Shown here: positions 8,075 through 18,822 of the stretch, piece by piece | How positions within the stretch are numbered: position 1 is the first letter of the stretch | Layout: the number at the start of each line of letters is the position of its first letter | Source of the DNA: Calidithermus chliarophilus DSM 9957 | GTDB taxonomy: Bacteria; Deinococcota; Deinococci; Deinococcales; Thermaceae | Direction of reading: 5' to 3' | Assembly (NCBI RefSeq): GCF_000430045.1 | Contig: NZ_KE387027.1 | Coordinates: 411,901-475,900, forward strand | Length of the DNA stretch: 64,000 nt | Made by a program: the position numbers and the translations under genes | The notes under the pieces: model-generated | Database searches by the model: none | Seen by the model: only the letters and a program-made list of their open reading frames with translations | What the model was told of the DNA's origin: nothing

Positions 8075-9178
8075 CTAACTCTCCTGCGCCACCACCGACC
8101 CGGGTACGGCCGACAATTCCCGCAGCAGGTCGCGCTCGCCGTGGGTCATGCACCACGTGTGGTTGTACTCGAACACCGGCCGGAGCACGGGCGAGAGGGC
8201 CCGGATCAGGGGGTACGTCGCCCGCACCTTCCAGTCGTAGGTCACCTCGGTGCCGCCGGGCACGGCGCGCAGGCGCCAGATGCCCCGGCCCTCCAGGTCG
8301 CCCTCGGCCCGCACCTCCAGGCGGTAGGGCTCCTCCACGCGGGTGCTCTCGAGGCGCATCCGCAGCTTGTAGGGCAGGGCGCCGTGGACCACGATCGCGT
8401 AGCGCTTGCCCACGCCGGCGGCGTCGCCGGGCGCCAGCAGCGTCACCCGGTCGTAGACCGAGCTCCACCAGCGGGGGTAGTCCTCCGCGTTCTGGACGTA
8501 GCGCCAGGCGGTCTCGAGGGGGGCCGGGACGAGCCAGCGGTCGAGGAAGTGGTAGTCGTTGGCCCGGGCGGGCCCGGGGGCCTCGTACTCCTCACCCGGC
8601 ACCGCGAAGCGGGCGTAGCGGCTGGAGTAGCCCAGCAGGCGCCCGACCCCGCCCAAGAGGCCGAACAGGCCCTGCTGCAGCGGGACGGGAACCCCGGCGG
8701 CGTAGGAGCTCGGCTGGAGCGAGCGCAGCAGCACCGCCGCCTGGAAGAAGCGCGGCTGCCCCTTAGCCCCGGTCCTGCCCTCCCGCGCCAGCCCGAACAG
8801 CGTCTCGAAGAAGTCCTCGAAGGCCTCAAGGGTGCGGCGGTCGGGGGAGTCGAGCTCGATGAGCTGCCGCAGGTGCAGGGGCTCCGTGCCCGCGTTCCAG
8901 GGGTTGAGGTGCGCCGCCCCGCGGGGGATGCGGAAGCGCTCGCCCGCCCGGGCGGTGTGCTCCTTCCCGTTCAGCACATAAGTCGCCGCGCCCGCGAGCA
9001 CCTCGAAGCCTTCCTCGAAGGTCTGGTGGAAGTGGGGCCGGTTGGCCTCCCGGCCCGCGCCGGGGGGGTAGAAGACCTCGACCTCGAGGGCCCGCCCGCC
9101 GCTGTCGCGGGCGGTACGGCGCACGATGAGCCGGGTTTGGGTCGTGGGGTCGCTGAGCACCTGTCCGGGAACGGCCAT
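8075..9178 (-). CDS. Cupin-SRPBCC (polyketide cyclase/dehydrase-like) fusion protein
   Basis: A 367-residue cytoplasmic protein with two ligand-binding folds. Residues ~30-115 form a small cupin with metal-type motifs (PHFHQTFEEGFEVLAG and later PRGAAHLNPW). Residues ~205-360 resemble the START/SRPBCC superfamily (DRWLVPAPLETAWRYVQNAE, GGTEVTYDWKV). Between them is a segment often seen in DoxX-like or terpenoid-binding contexts (SLQPSSYAAG). The reaction is not predictable; both domains bind small hydrophobic or polar ligands in other proteins. It is convergent with the caspase gene and stands alone. Confidence 0.7.
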   Translation of the reverse strand: MAVPGQVLSDPTTQTRLIVRRTARDSGGRALEVEVFYPPGAGREANRPHFHQTFEEGFEVLAGAATYVLNGKEHTARAGERFRIPRGAAHLNPWNAGTEPLHLRQLIELDSPDRRTLEAFEDFFETLFGLAREGRTGAKGQPRFFQAAVLLRSLQPSSYAAGVPVPLQQGLFGLLGGVGRLLGYSSRYARFAVPGEEYEAPGPARANDYHFLDRWLVPAPLETAWRYVQNAEDYPRWWSSVYDRVTLLAPGDAAGVGKRYAIVVHGALPYKLRMRLESTRVEEPYRLEVRAEGDLEGRGIWRLRAVPGGTEVTYDWKVRATYPLIRALSPVLRPVFEYNHTWCMTHGERDLLRELSAVPGSVVAQES

Positions 9179-9269
9179 GGCTTGCCTCCTGTACGGGGCA
9201 AGTGTGGCCCGGGAGGGTGCTCACCCGCCAGACCGGAAATTGCTCACCTTCGCAGGGCGCGCCCCGCTT

Positions 9270-10202
9270 TTACGGGTTGGACGCCGGCGGGTTGCCGAAG
9301 CGGCGCTGCACCACCTGCCCGACGCCCCCCATCAGGCCGCGGTCCTGGCCCTGCACGACGGCCCGAACCCCGCCGCCGTTGCCGGTGCGCACGTTGACGG
9401 GCAGGGGGAAGGAGAGCTGGGTCCCGGGGCGGGCGGTGCCCTCGTAGAGCTGGCGGCCGTCGAGGGTGGTGACCCGGATCCAGGAGGTCTGTTCGACCCG
9501 CAGGACCAGGGTATTGCCGCTAGGCTGGGCCGTGGGCGCGGGGGTGGTCCCGGCCGGCCGGGTGGCCTGGGGGGCGGCCGGGGGTTTGGCGACCTCGAGG
9601 CGCACCGTGAGGTTCTGGTCGGTGAGCAGGTTGAGGGTCTGCTGCTTGGGCGCGTAGCCCTGGGCCTCGACCCGGAGCACCCGCTCGCCCACTTCCACCG
9701 GGGCCTGGATGGGCGCGTTGCCCAGCAGGAAGCCGTCGAGGTAGACCCGCGCGCCCGCAGGCTCGCTGTTCACCCGTAGCATGACCTGCTTGGGGGCGGG
9801 GGCCACGGGAGCGACGGGCGCGGCCTCACCGCGGGGTTCCTGGCGGGTGGAGTACCACCAGAAGGCCGCTGCCGCCAGGATCGCCAGCAGGGGCAGCACC
9901 CACAGCCAGGCCCGGCGGGGGGTGCGGGTGGGGATGCGGCTCTTGGGGGGCACCTCGACGGTGCGGTTCATGCCCGGGCTGGCCGGGTAGAGCATCAGCA
10001 GGGGCTGGGGGTCGAGGCCCAGCGCCTGGGCGTAGCGCTTGAGGTAGCCCCGGGCCAGCGGGGGCTCAGGCAGTTCCTGGTAACGGCATTCCTCCAGCGC
10101 CTCGAGGATGGCCCGCCGCACCTTGAGCCGCTCGGCGAGTTGGGTGAGGTCGAGCCCCTGCTCTTCGCGGGCTTGGCGCAGACGGTATCCCAGTTCGCAC
10201 AT
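9270..10202 (-). CDS. rodZ: RodZ-like membrane protein: HTH, transmembrane helix, PEGA and DUF4115-type domains
   Basis: A 310-residue protein. Residues ~4-70 form an HTH_25 domain (GYRLRQAREEQGLDLTQLAE, then the RodZ-like ARGYLKRYAQALGLD). A single membrane helix spans ~98-115. Residues ~138-205 are a PEGA domain (SEPAGARVYLDGFLLG) on the outside, and ~225-290 resemble the RodZ C-terminal beta domain (TSWIRVTTLDGRQLYEGT). In rods, RodZ links MreB to the elongation machinery; a PEGA insertion is not in the textbook protein and may bind wall or surface sugar. It follows psuG by 19 bp and is probably co-transcribed. Alternative reading: a general membrane-anchored HTH regulator. Confidence 0.75.
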   Translation of the reverse strand: MCELGYRLRQAREEQGLDLTQLAERLKVRRAILEALEECRYQELPEPPLARGYLKRYAQALGLDPQPLLMLYPASPGMNRTVEVPPKSRIPTRTPRRAWLWVLPLLAILAAAAFWWYSTRQEPRGEAAPVAPVAPAPKQVMLRVNSEPAGARVYLDGFLLGNAPIQAPVEVGERVLRVEAQGYAPKQQTLNLLTDQNLTVRLEVAKPPAAPQATRPAGTTPAPTAQPSGNTLVLRVEQTSWIRVTTLDGRQLYEGTARPGTQLSFPLPVNVRTGNGGGVRAVVQGQDRGLMGGVGQVVQRRFGNPPASNP

Positions 10203-10221
10203 CTCGGAATATTCTAAGCCG

Positions 10222-11124
10222 CTAAGCGATGAGCTGGGCCAGTGCCCCGGCGATGCGCGCGGCCAGGCGGGCGTTTTCCTCCAGCAGGCGCAGGTTGACC
10301 TCCACCGTCACCCCGCCCGAGAGCTCGGCGAGCCTCGAGAGCAGGAAAGGGGTGAGGGCCTTGCCGTAGATGCCCCGCCGGGCCGCCTCCTGGTTGGCCT
10401 GCTCGACCCAGCTTTGCACCTGGGCCCACTCGAGGCCCCGCGAGACCGGGTTCATCACCAGCGTGGCGCTGGGCAGCAGGCGGCGGGCCTGGGCGAACAC
10501 GGCGGCGGCTTCCTCGGGGCTCTCCACGCGCGCGGGCAGCTCGAAGGGGGACTCGCGGGTGTGGAAGGCCGGGAGCTTGTCGGTCTTGTAGCCCAGCAAG
10601 CTCACGCCGAAGCTCTCGAGGCGCTCGAGGGTGGCCGCGAGGTCGAGGATGCTCTTCGGCCCCGCCGAGACCACCACGATGGGCGTGCGCGAGAGCTCGA
10701 ACAGGTCGGCCGACTCGTCGTAGGAGGCCTGCCCGCTGCCCGCGGGGTGCACCCCGCCGATGCCCCCGGTGGCGAAGACCGAGATCCCGGCCTTGTGCGC
10801 CAGGAAGGCCGTGGTCGCCACCGTGGTCCCCCCGTGCTTGCGCTGGGCCATGATGGCCGCCAGGTTCCACAGGCTGGCCTTCTCCACCTGCGCGGCGAAG
10901 GCGACGGCCTCGAGCTGCTGGTCGGTGAGCCCCACGTAGATCTCCCCGTCCAGGATGGCGATGGTGGCGGGCACCGCGCCCTCCTCCCGCACGGCCCGCT
11001 CCATCTTGCGGGCGAGCTCGAGGTTGGCAGGGCGGGGCAGCCCGTGGGTGATGACGGTGGACTCGAGGGCCACCACCGGCCGGTTGTCGGCGAGGGCTTG
11101 CTGAACTTCGGGGTGCAGGCGCAT
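10222..11124 (-). CDS. psuG: Pseudouridine-5'-phosphate glycosidase
   Basis: A 300-residue protein of normal family length with the family signatures VVALESTVITHGLPRP near the N terminus, GGTTVATTAFLAHKAGI, FATGGIGGVHP, and the C-terminal IYGKALTPFLLSRL. It reversibly cleaves the C-glycosidic bond of pseudouridine 5'-phosphate to uracil and ribose 5-phosphate, allowing salvage of RNA modification products. The usual kinase partner PsuK is not adjacent. It heads a two-gene unit with the RodZ-like gene. Confidence 0.9.
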   Translation of the reverse strand: MRLHPEVQQALADNRPVVALESTVITHGLPRPANLELARKMERAVREEGAVPATIAILDGEIYVGLTDQQLEAVAFAAQVEKASLWNLAAIMAQRKHGGTTVATTAFLAHKAGISVFATGGIGGVHPAGSGQASYDESADLFELSRTPIVVVSAGPKSILDLAATLERLESFGVSLLGYKTDKLPAFHTRESPFELPARVESPEEAAAVFAQARRLLPSATLVMNPVSRGLEWAQVQSWVEQANQEAARRGIYGKALTPFLLSRLAELSGGVTVEVNLRLLEENARLAARIAGALAQLIA

Positions 11125-11167
11125 GGTTCAAGAATACCGGGCGGGAGTGGGGAGCTGAAGGCGTGGG

Positions 11168-11357
11168 GCGGGAAGCGGTAAGCCGTCAGCCGTCAGCGAA
11201 AAGCTCATGACGTGTGGTTTGCCCCTCCCTGTCCCTCCCCGCCCGCGGGGAGGGTTTATCCCCCCAGCCCCCCTTGCTAAGGGGGGAACAAGGCGTCTTG
11301 CGTTTGGCGTTTTGCGTACGACGTAGGACGTACGACGTACGACCCACGCCCGGCGTT
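11168..11357 (+). repeat. Composite heptamer repeat element, copy C
   Basis: It fills the psuG-chrA gap. Forward order: GCCGTCA units, CCCTCCCTGTCCCTCCCC with a CCCTCCCCGC/GCGGGGAGGG hairpin, a CCCCCCTTGCTAAGGGGGG hairpin, GCGTTTT/GCGTCTT heptamers, then four ACGTACG/ACGTAGG units. The GCTATCG module is missing. Confidence 0.85.
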
Positions 11358-12566
11358 CTACAACCCCAGCAGCACCCCCACCCCCGCCGCCAGCAGCACC
11401 ACCAGCCAGGGCGGGGCCTTCCAGTGCATCAGCAGCGTGAAGCAGCCCAGCATCAGGGCGAAGTCGGCCGGGCTGTGGACGGCGCTGGTCCAGACCGGGG
11501 TGTAGAGCGCGGCCAGCAGGATGCCCACCACCCCGGCGTTGACGCCCCGGAGGGCGGCCTGCACCCCGGCGTAGCTTCGCAGGCGGTTCCAGAAGGGCAG
11601 CGTGCCCGCGACCAGCAGGAAGGCGGGCAGGAAAATAGCAACCAGGGCGATGGCGGCCCCGGCCAGCGGCTCGAGCCCCACCCGGTTGACCGCGCCCAGG
11701 TAGGCCGCGAAGGTGAACAGCGGCCCCGGCACCGCCTGCGCCGCCCCGTACCCGGCCAGGAAAGCCTCCTCCGCGACCCAGCCGGGCGGCACCACCTCGG
11801 CCTGCAGCAGCGGCAGGACCACGTGCCCGCCCCCGAAGACCAGCGACCCCGAGCGGTAGAAGCTGTCGAAGAGGGCCAGGGCCGGGGTCTGGCGCAGCAG
11901 GGGCAGGGCGAGCAGCAGCGCGAAGAACAGGGCGAGGAACAGCGCGCCCGCTCGAGCGCCCAGCCGCAGGGGGAGGGGGCTCGAGGCCGCGTTCACCGGC
12001 CCCCGCAGCAGCCAGGCGCCTACCACGCCCGAGGCCGCTATGATCGCCACCTGCACCGGCGAGCCCGGCCACAGCAGGGCCACGGCGGCGGCCACGACCG
12101 CCAGCGTGACGCGCGGCCGGTCGGGGGTGAGGCTCTGGGCCATGCCCCACACCGCCTGCGCCACCACCGCCACCGCCACTACCTTCAGCCCGTGCAGCCA
12201 ACCCGCCGAACCCAACTCCTCCAGCCGCGCCACCCCCAGCGCGAACAGCACCAGCAGCACCGCCGAGGGCAACGTGAAGCCCGCCCACGCCGCCAGCGCG
12301 CCCCCCAGCCCCGCCCGGTACATCCCGACCGCCATCCCCACCTGCGAACTGGCCGGCCCCGGCAGGAACTGGCAAAGCGCCACCAGGTCGGCGTAACCCT
12401 GCTCGTCGAGCCAGCCCCGCCGCCGCACGAACTCCTCGCGGAAGTACCCCAGGTGGGCCACCGGCCCGCCGAAGGAAGTAAGCCCCAGCCGGAGGAACAC
12501 CCCGAACACCTCGGCCACCGCCCGCCAGCCCTTGCGCTCGAGCCCTTGCTGCACAAGGCAGAGCAT
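11358..12566 (-). CDS. chrA: Chromate transporter, long two-domain form
   Basis: A 402-residue, very hydrophobic protein with ten or more membrane segments. The two CHR halves are visible: half 1 contains LGLTSFGGPVAHLGYF and CQFLPGPASSQ, half 2 contains SLVFGGGHVVLPLLQ and AAQAVPGPLFTF. Such full-length CHR proteins export chromate (some also act on sulfate-like anions) using the proton-motive force. The start at 12566 lacks a clear RBS, suggesting a short or absent leader. It is flanked by composite repeats on both sides and has no operon partner. Confidence 0.9.
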   Translation of the reverse strand: MLCLVQQGLERKGWRAVAEVFGVFLRLGLTSFGGPVAHLGYFREEFVRRRGWLDEQGYADLVALCQFLPGPASSQVGMAVGMYRAGLGGALAAWAGFTLPSAVLLVLFALGVARLEELGSAGWLHGLKVVAVAVVAQAVWGMAQSLTPDRPRVTLAVVAAAVALLWPGSPVQVAIIAASGVVGAWLLRGPVNAASSPLPLRLGARAGALFLALFFALLLALPLLRQTPALALFDSFYRSGSLVFGGGHVVLPLLQAEVVPPGWVAEEAFLAGYGAAQAVPGPLFTFAAYLGAVNRVGLEPLAGAAIALVAIFLPAFLLVAGTLPFWNRLRSYAGVQAALRGVNAGVVGILLAALYTPVWTSAVHSPADFALMLGCFTLLMHWKAPPWLVVLLAAGVGVLLGL

Positions 12567-12596
12567 AGCGGGTATGGGGGTGTGCGTGGCAGGTGA

Positions 12597-12790
12597 GGGC
12601 AGCCGTCAGCGAAAGGCTCGTCGCTTGTGGTGACCCCACCCCGTCCCTCCCCGCGTGCGGGGAGGGGATATCCCCCCAGCCCCCCTTACTAAGGGGGGTA
12701 GTAGGGCGTATTGCGTCTTGCGTTCGGCGTTCAGCGTACGACGTACGACCTCCATGAGACGTACGACCCGCCCCCAGCGCCCGGCTACCG
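12597..12790 (+). repeat. Composite heptamer repeat element, copy D
   Basis: Forward order: GCCGTCAGC, CCCCGTCCCTCCCCGCGTGCGG hairpin block, CCCCCCTTACTAAGGGGGG hairpin, GCGTCTT/GCGTTCG heptamers, and two ACGTACG stretches separated by a short spacer. It lies between chrA and the proline-rich gene. Confidence 0.85.
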
Positions 12791-12796
12791 CCCCCC

Positions 12797-13093
12797 TCAC
12801 CTCTGAACTGGCTTCGGCTCAGGCTCCGTCACCGGCGCTTGGGGCTCCCCCGGGCTCGGCGGTTGCGTGGGGTCTCTCGGTGGCTCGGGAACGTCCGGCA
12901 GGTCGGGGTTGGTCGGGGGTTCGGGCACCTCGGGCAGGTCCGGGTGGCGCGGCGGGTCGGGGATCTCGGGCCCGGGCGGCTTCTGGGGGGGCTGCTCGGG
13001 GGTGCCGGGCTTGCCGGGCGGCTCGGGGATTTCCGGCGGCTGGCGGCGGGGGTCGGGGTGCTGGGGCTTGGGGAGGGTGGCTCTGGTCTTCAT
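12797..13093 (-). CDS. Small proline-rich protein with PEPP/PDLP repeats
   Basis: The ATG at 13093 follows a good RBS (AAGGTGAGG) and gives a 98-residue protein. About one third of residues are proline, in a loose repeat of the form DLPEVPEPPxxPDLPDVPEPP, ending in PKPVQR. No signal peptide or membrane helix is present. It would be an extended, acidic/proline rod, perhaps a spacer or binding peptide. It is divergent from glnS with ~110 bp between starts. A longer reading from 13351 exists but would run across the glnS promoter and lacks an RBS. Function unknown; that it is expressed is inferred only from the RBS and the regular repeat. Confidence 0.5.
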   Translation of the reverse strand: MKTRATLPKPQHPDPRRQPPEIPEPPGKPGTPEQPPQKPPGPEIPDPPRHPDLPEVPEPPTNPDLPDVPEPPRDPTQPPSPGEPQAPVTEPEPKPVQR

Positions 13094-13183
13094 GGCCTCA
13101 CCTTGCGCCCGGCGGCTGTGGATGGCCTGAAGCGGTTCTGAGCTTTGGCTACGGGCGTCTCTTTCGCCGCCCAAGGCAGCGTG

Positions 13184-13189
13184 TATGCT
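13184..13189 (+). promoter_or_regulatory. Probable -10 box of glnS
   Basis: TATGCT lies 15 nt before the glnS ATG, with a weak TTTCGC at 13162-13167 in the -35 position (16-bp spacing). The same TATGCT word occurs before the response regulator at 55994. The leader would be under 10 nt. Confidence 0.4.
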
Positions 13190-13204
13190 TGAACTCAGTG
13201 ACGT

Positions 13205-15661
<2,457 letters not shown>

Positions 15662-15893
15662 GCTGTAAGCCGTCAGCTATCAGCCGTCAGCTAAAGGCTT
15701 GTGGCGAAAGGAATCCCTGCCCATCGGCGGGGAGGGTTTATCCCCCCCAGCCCCCCTTGCTAAGGGGGGTGACAAGGCGCCTTGCGTTTTGCGTCTTGCG
15801 TACGACGTAGGACGTACGACGTACGACCCGCGCCCCGCGTCCGGCCATCGGCTATGAGCTATCGGCTATCGACCATCGACCCTCGACCCCATC
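15662..15893 (+). repeat. Composite heptamer repeat element, copy E (complete)
   Basis: This is the most complete copy. It has GCCGTCA units, GGCTTGTGGCG, a CCC...GGCGGGGAGGG block, CCCCCCTTGCTAAGGGGGG hairpin, GCGTTTT/GCGTCTT heptamers, ACGTACG/ACGTAGG heptamers, GCTATCG/GCTATGA heptamers, and a CGACCATCGACCCTCGACC tail. It occupies the whole convergent gap between glnS and gabD. Confidence 0.9.
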
Positions 15894-17331
15894 AACCCAC
15901 CCCCACCGAGACGTACTTCACGTACAGGTATTCCTCGAGCCCCCAGTGCCCTCCCTCACGCCCGAAGCCGCTCTGCTTGACACCGCCGAAGGGGGCCTGG
16001 GCGGTGGAGGGCACCGCGTCGTTGACGCCGACGATGCCGTACTCGAGCCGCTCCGCCACCCGGATGGCGCGGCCGAGGTCGCGGGTCCAGAGGTAGGCGG
16101 CGAGGCCGTAGGGCGTGTCGTTGGCGGCCCGAATGGCCTCTTCCTCGGTCTCGAAGGTGATCACCGGGGCCACGGGGCCGAAGGTCTCCTCGGTGAGGAT
16201 CCTCATGCCCTCCCTCACGCCCGACAGCACGGTGGGGGCGAAGAACAGGCCGCCGGCAGGCTCGCCGCCGGTGAGCACGGTGGCGCCCTTGGCCTTGGCG
16301 TCCTCGACGTGCGAACGGACCTTCTCGAGGCCCTGCGCGTCCACCAGCGGCCCGATCTGGGTGCTGGGGTCGAGGGGATCGCCCACCTTGAGCCCGGAGG
16401 CGGCCTCGGCCAGCTTGCGGCTGAAGGGCTCGGCGATGCTCGAGTGCACGTAGACGCGGTTGGTGCACACGCAGGTCTGGCCCGCGTTGCGGAACTTGCA
16501 GGCCACCACGTCCCGCACGGCCTGCTCGAGGTCGGCGTCCTCGAAGACCAAGTAGGGGGCGTGCCCGCCGAGCTCCATCGAGATGCGCTTGAGGGTGTCG
16601 GCGCTCTGGCGGGTGAGGATCTTGCCCACATCGGTGGAGCCGGTGAAGGTGACCTTGCGGACGCGCTCGTCGGCCATCATGACCCGGGTGAGGGCCACGG
16701 GGTCGGAAGTCGGGAGCACCTGCAGGGTCCCGGGCGGCCCGCCGGCCTCGAGCCACAGCTCGGCCAGCTTGAGCGCGGTGAGCGGCGACTGCTCGGCGGG
16801 CTTGAGGATGAAGGTGCAGCCCGCGGCGAAGGCCGGCCCGATCTTGCGGGTGCCCATGGCGGCGGGGAAGTTCCAGGGCGTGACCCCGTACACCGGACCC
16901 ACCGGCTGCCGCAGGGCGAACAGCCGCTTGTGGGCGAACTGGCTGGGCACCGTCTCGCCGTAGACGCGCTTGGCCTCCTCGGCGTACCACTCGATGAAGC
17001 TCGCCGCGTAGCGCACCTCGCCCAGCGCCTCGCTCACGGGCTTGCCCATCTCGAGCGCGATGGTGCGGGCTAAGTCCTGCTCGTCGCGCAGGATCAGGGC
17101 GTGCCACCGCTTCATCAGCGCGGCCCGCTCGTAGGCGGTGGTGTTGCGCCAGCTCTCGAAGGCCTGTGCCGCAGCTTCGACGGCTTGCCGGGCCTCGGCC
17201 TCGCCGCAGTCGGCCACCTCGGCGATCACCTCCCCGCTGTAGGGGCTCCTCACCGGGAAGGTCCGGGGGGTCCCCACCCACTCGCCGCCCACGAGGGCCT
17301 TGGTGTTGAACGCGACGTCCTTGATGCTCAT
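15892..17331 (-). CDS. gabD: NAD(P)-dependent aldehyde dehydrogenase, succinate-semialdehyde dehydrogenase type
   Basis: A 479-residue aldehyde dehydrogenase of normal length. It shows the Rossmann/cofactor segment VTPWNFPAAMGTRKIGPA, general base Glu253 in SMELGGHAP, and nucleophile Cys287 in NAGQTCVCTNR. It ends with QAPFGGVKQSGFGREGG. The CVCTNRVYVH sequence and overall pattern match GabD-type enzymes that oxidise succinate semialdehyde to succinate. The start ATG has a good RBS (GAGGAGGT, 5-nt spacing). There is no 4-aminobutyrate transaminase nearby, so the true aldehyde may differ. Confidence 0.85.
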   Translation of the reverse strand: MSIKDVAFNTKALVGGEWVGTPRTFPVRSPYSGEVIAEVADCGEAEARQAVEAAAQAFESWRNTTAYERAALMKRWHALILRDEQDLARTIALEMGKPVSEALGEVRYAASFIEWYAEEAKRVYGETVPSQFAHKRLFALRQPVGPVYGVTPWNFPAAMGTRKIGPAFAAGCTFILKPAEQSPLTALKLAELWLEAGGPPGTLQVLPTSDPVALTRVMMADERVRKVTFTGSTDVGKILTRQSADTLKRISMELGGHAPYLVFEDADLEQAVRDVVACKFRNAGQTCVCTNRVYVHSSIAEPFSRKLAEAASGLKVGDPLDPSTQIGPLVDAQGLEKVRSHVEDAKAKGATVLTGGEPAGGLFFAPTVLSGVREGMRILTEETFGPVAPVITFETEEEAIRAANDTPYGLAAYLWTRDLGRAIRVAERLEYGIVGVNDAVPSTAQAPFGGVKQSGFGREGGHWGLEEYLYVKYVSVGVG

Positions 17332-17463
17332 AGCGACCTCCTCGAGTCCCCAACATTCTTATCCCGCGGGGCCCCGCAGGGGGTATGTCAGCGTGCAATC
17401 CGGAGGGGGAGACTGGTGTAGGTGTGTAGGCTACCCCCCTCTTCCCACCGCGCCAAAAACTGA

Positions 17464-17469
17464 TATGCT
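17464..17469 (+). promoter_or_regulatory. Possible -10 box of the ABC transporter operon
   Basis: TATGCT lies 85 nt upstream of the first gene of the branched-chain amino-acid-type operon, in a locally A-rich stretch. No convincing -35 is seen. Confidence 0.3.
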
Positions 17470-17553
17470 TGCGGCACGTCACAACTAAAGCCTCGGTCGG
17501 GGAAGTGGGCTCGGTGTTGGGTTTCCGGCTGGGGTACGGTCAAGGAGGCGTGC

Positions 17554-18741
17554 ATGAAGACGACTCGCAGGCAAGTTCTCAAATCGGCTCTGGCGGCTTC
17601 GACGGTTTTTTCCCCGCTGGCGATCAGCCTGGCGCAGAGCCGCCCGCTGAAGATGGCGGTGCTCTACCCCCTCACCGGCCCCTTCGCCTTCGCGGGGCAG
17701 GCCGGGCTCGAGGGCCTGCGCGACGCCACCGACTACTTCAACGAGGTGCGCGGCGGGGTGGGCGGGCGCAAGGTCGAGCTCATCGTCGAGGACACCGGCT
17801 ACGACGTCTCCAAGGGCACGGCGGCCTTCAACCGCATCATCTCCCGCGAGCGTGAGGACGAGCTGCTCTTCGTCTACGGCGACTCCACCGGCCTCTCCAA
17901 GGCCCTAGCCCCCGAGATCGCCCGCCTGCAACTGCCCTACACCGCCACCTCCTTCTCCACCGAGCTGGCCGACCCCAAGACCTACCCCACCATCTTCGTC
18001 TTCGGCCCCACCTACAACGACATGATGGCCGCCCTCCTTCAGCAGATCCGCCGCACCAAGGGCAAGGCCCGCGTCGCGCTGGCCTACTCCAACTCCGAGT
18101 TCGGCAAGGACCCCATCCCCTACGTCAAGGAGCAGGCCCCCAAGCTGGGCATGGAGATCGTGGCCGAGGAAGTCACCCCGCTCGCCGTCCCCGACGCCAC
18201 CGCCCTGGCGCTGAAGCTGCGGCAGGCCAACCCCGACTTCGTGATCTGCCACGGCTACGTGCTCACCGTCGAGCCGGTGCTGGTCAAGGCCGCGCGGGAG
18301 CAGGGCATGAAGTCCATCTTCATGGGCACCTACTACTCCGCCGAGCTCGCCCTCATGCAGCGGGCCGGCGCCGCCGCCGACGGCTTCATCGTGGCCTACC
18401 ACAACCCCTACTGGTACGACAACCTGGCCGCGGGCATCGACCGGCTCAAGAAGTTCCGCGCCGGCAAGGGCAAGGACAACGCCTACAAGACCACCTACTA
18501 CGTCGGCGCCTACACCTCCTGCTCGGCCATCTGGGAGGCCTACCGCCGCGCCGGGGCCGCGGGCAAGCTCAACCGCGCCGGGGTGGTGGAGAGCCTCAAC
18601 AACATGGGCGACTGGGACACCGGCGGCCTGATCCGCTCGATGCGCTTCGTCAACCACCGCCTGCCCTACACCAAGCTCTACCGCGCCAACGTCAAGACCG
18701 GCCGCTTCGACGCCATCACCGACTGGGTGTCGCTGGCCTGA
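17554..18741 (+). CDS. Branched-chain amino-acid-type ABC transporter substrate-binding protein
   Basis: A 395-residue periplasmic-binding protein, start supported by AAGGAGG. The N terminus MKTTRRQVLKSALAAS looks like a Tat signal (RRQVLK) cut near SLAQS. The mature domain begins LKMAVLYPLTGPFAF, the type I fold of LivJ/LivK-like receptors, and continues with the usual VELIVEDTGYDVSKG and FGPTYNDMMAAL segments. The acyl-CoA ligase encoded further down suggests the substrate may be an organic acid or aromatic compound rather than leucine. It is followed by two intercistronic hairpins that could set expression above that of the membrane components. Confidence 0.85.
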   Translation: MKTTRRQVLKSALAASTVFSPLAISLAQSRPLKMAVLYPLTGPFAFAGQAGLEGLRDATDYFNEVRGGVGGRKVELIVEDTGYDVSKGTAAFNRIISREREDELLFVYGDSTGLSKALAPEIARLQLPYTATSFSTELADPKTYPTIFVFGPTYNDMMAALLQQIRRTKGKARVALAYSNSEFGKDPIPYVKEQAPKLGMEIVAEEVTPLAVPDATALALKLRQANPDFVICHGYVLTVEPVLVKAAREQGMKSIFMGTYYSAELALMQRAGAAADGFIVAYHNPYWYDNLAAGIDRLKKFRAGKGKDNAYKTTYYVGAYTSCSAIWEAYRRAGAAGKLNRAGVVESLNNMGDWDTGGLIRSMRFVNHRLPYTKLYRANVKTGRFDAITDWVSLA

Positions 18742-18743
18742 AC

Positions 18744-18781
18744 CCGGGCGCGCCCGGCGGCGACCCGGCCCCTGAAGGGGC
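18744..18781 (+). other. Intercistronic hairpins after the binding-protein gene
   Basis: A 14-bp palindrome (CCGGGCGCGCCCGG, 18744-18757) is followed by a GCCCC-TGAA-GGGGC tetraloop hairpin (18768-18781), with no U-tract. This arrangement usually stabilises or partly terminates the upstream mRNA. Confidence 0.5.
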
Positions 18782-18822
18782 GGGGTTCGCCCGTAGGAGA
18801 ACCTTCCTCAAACCACACCGCG

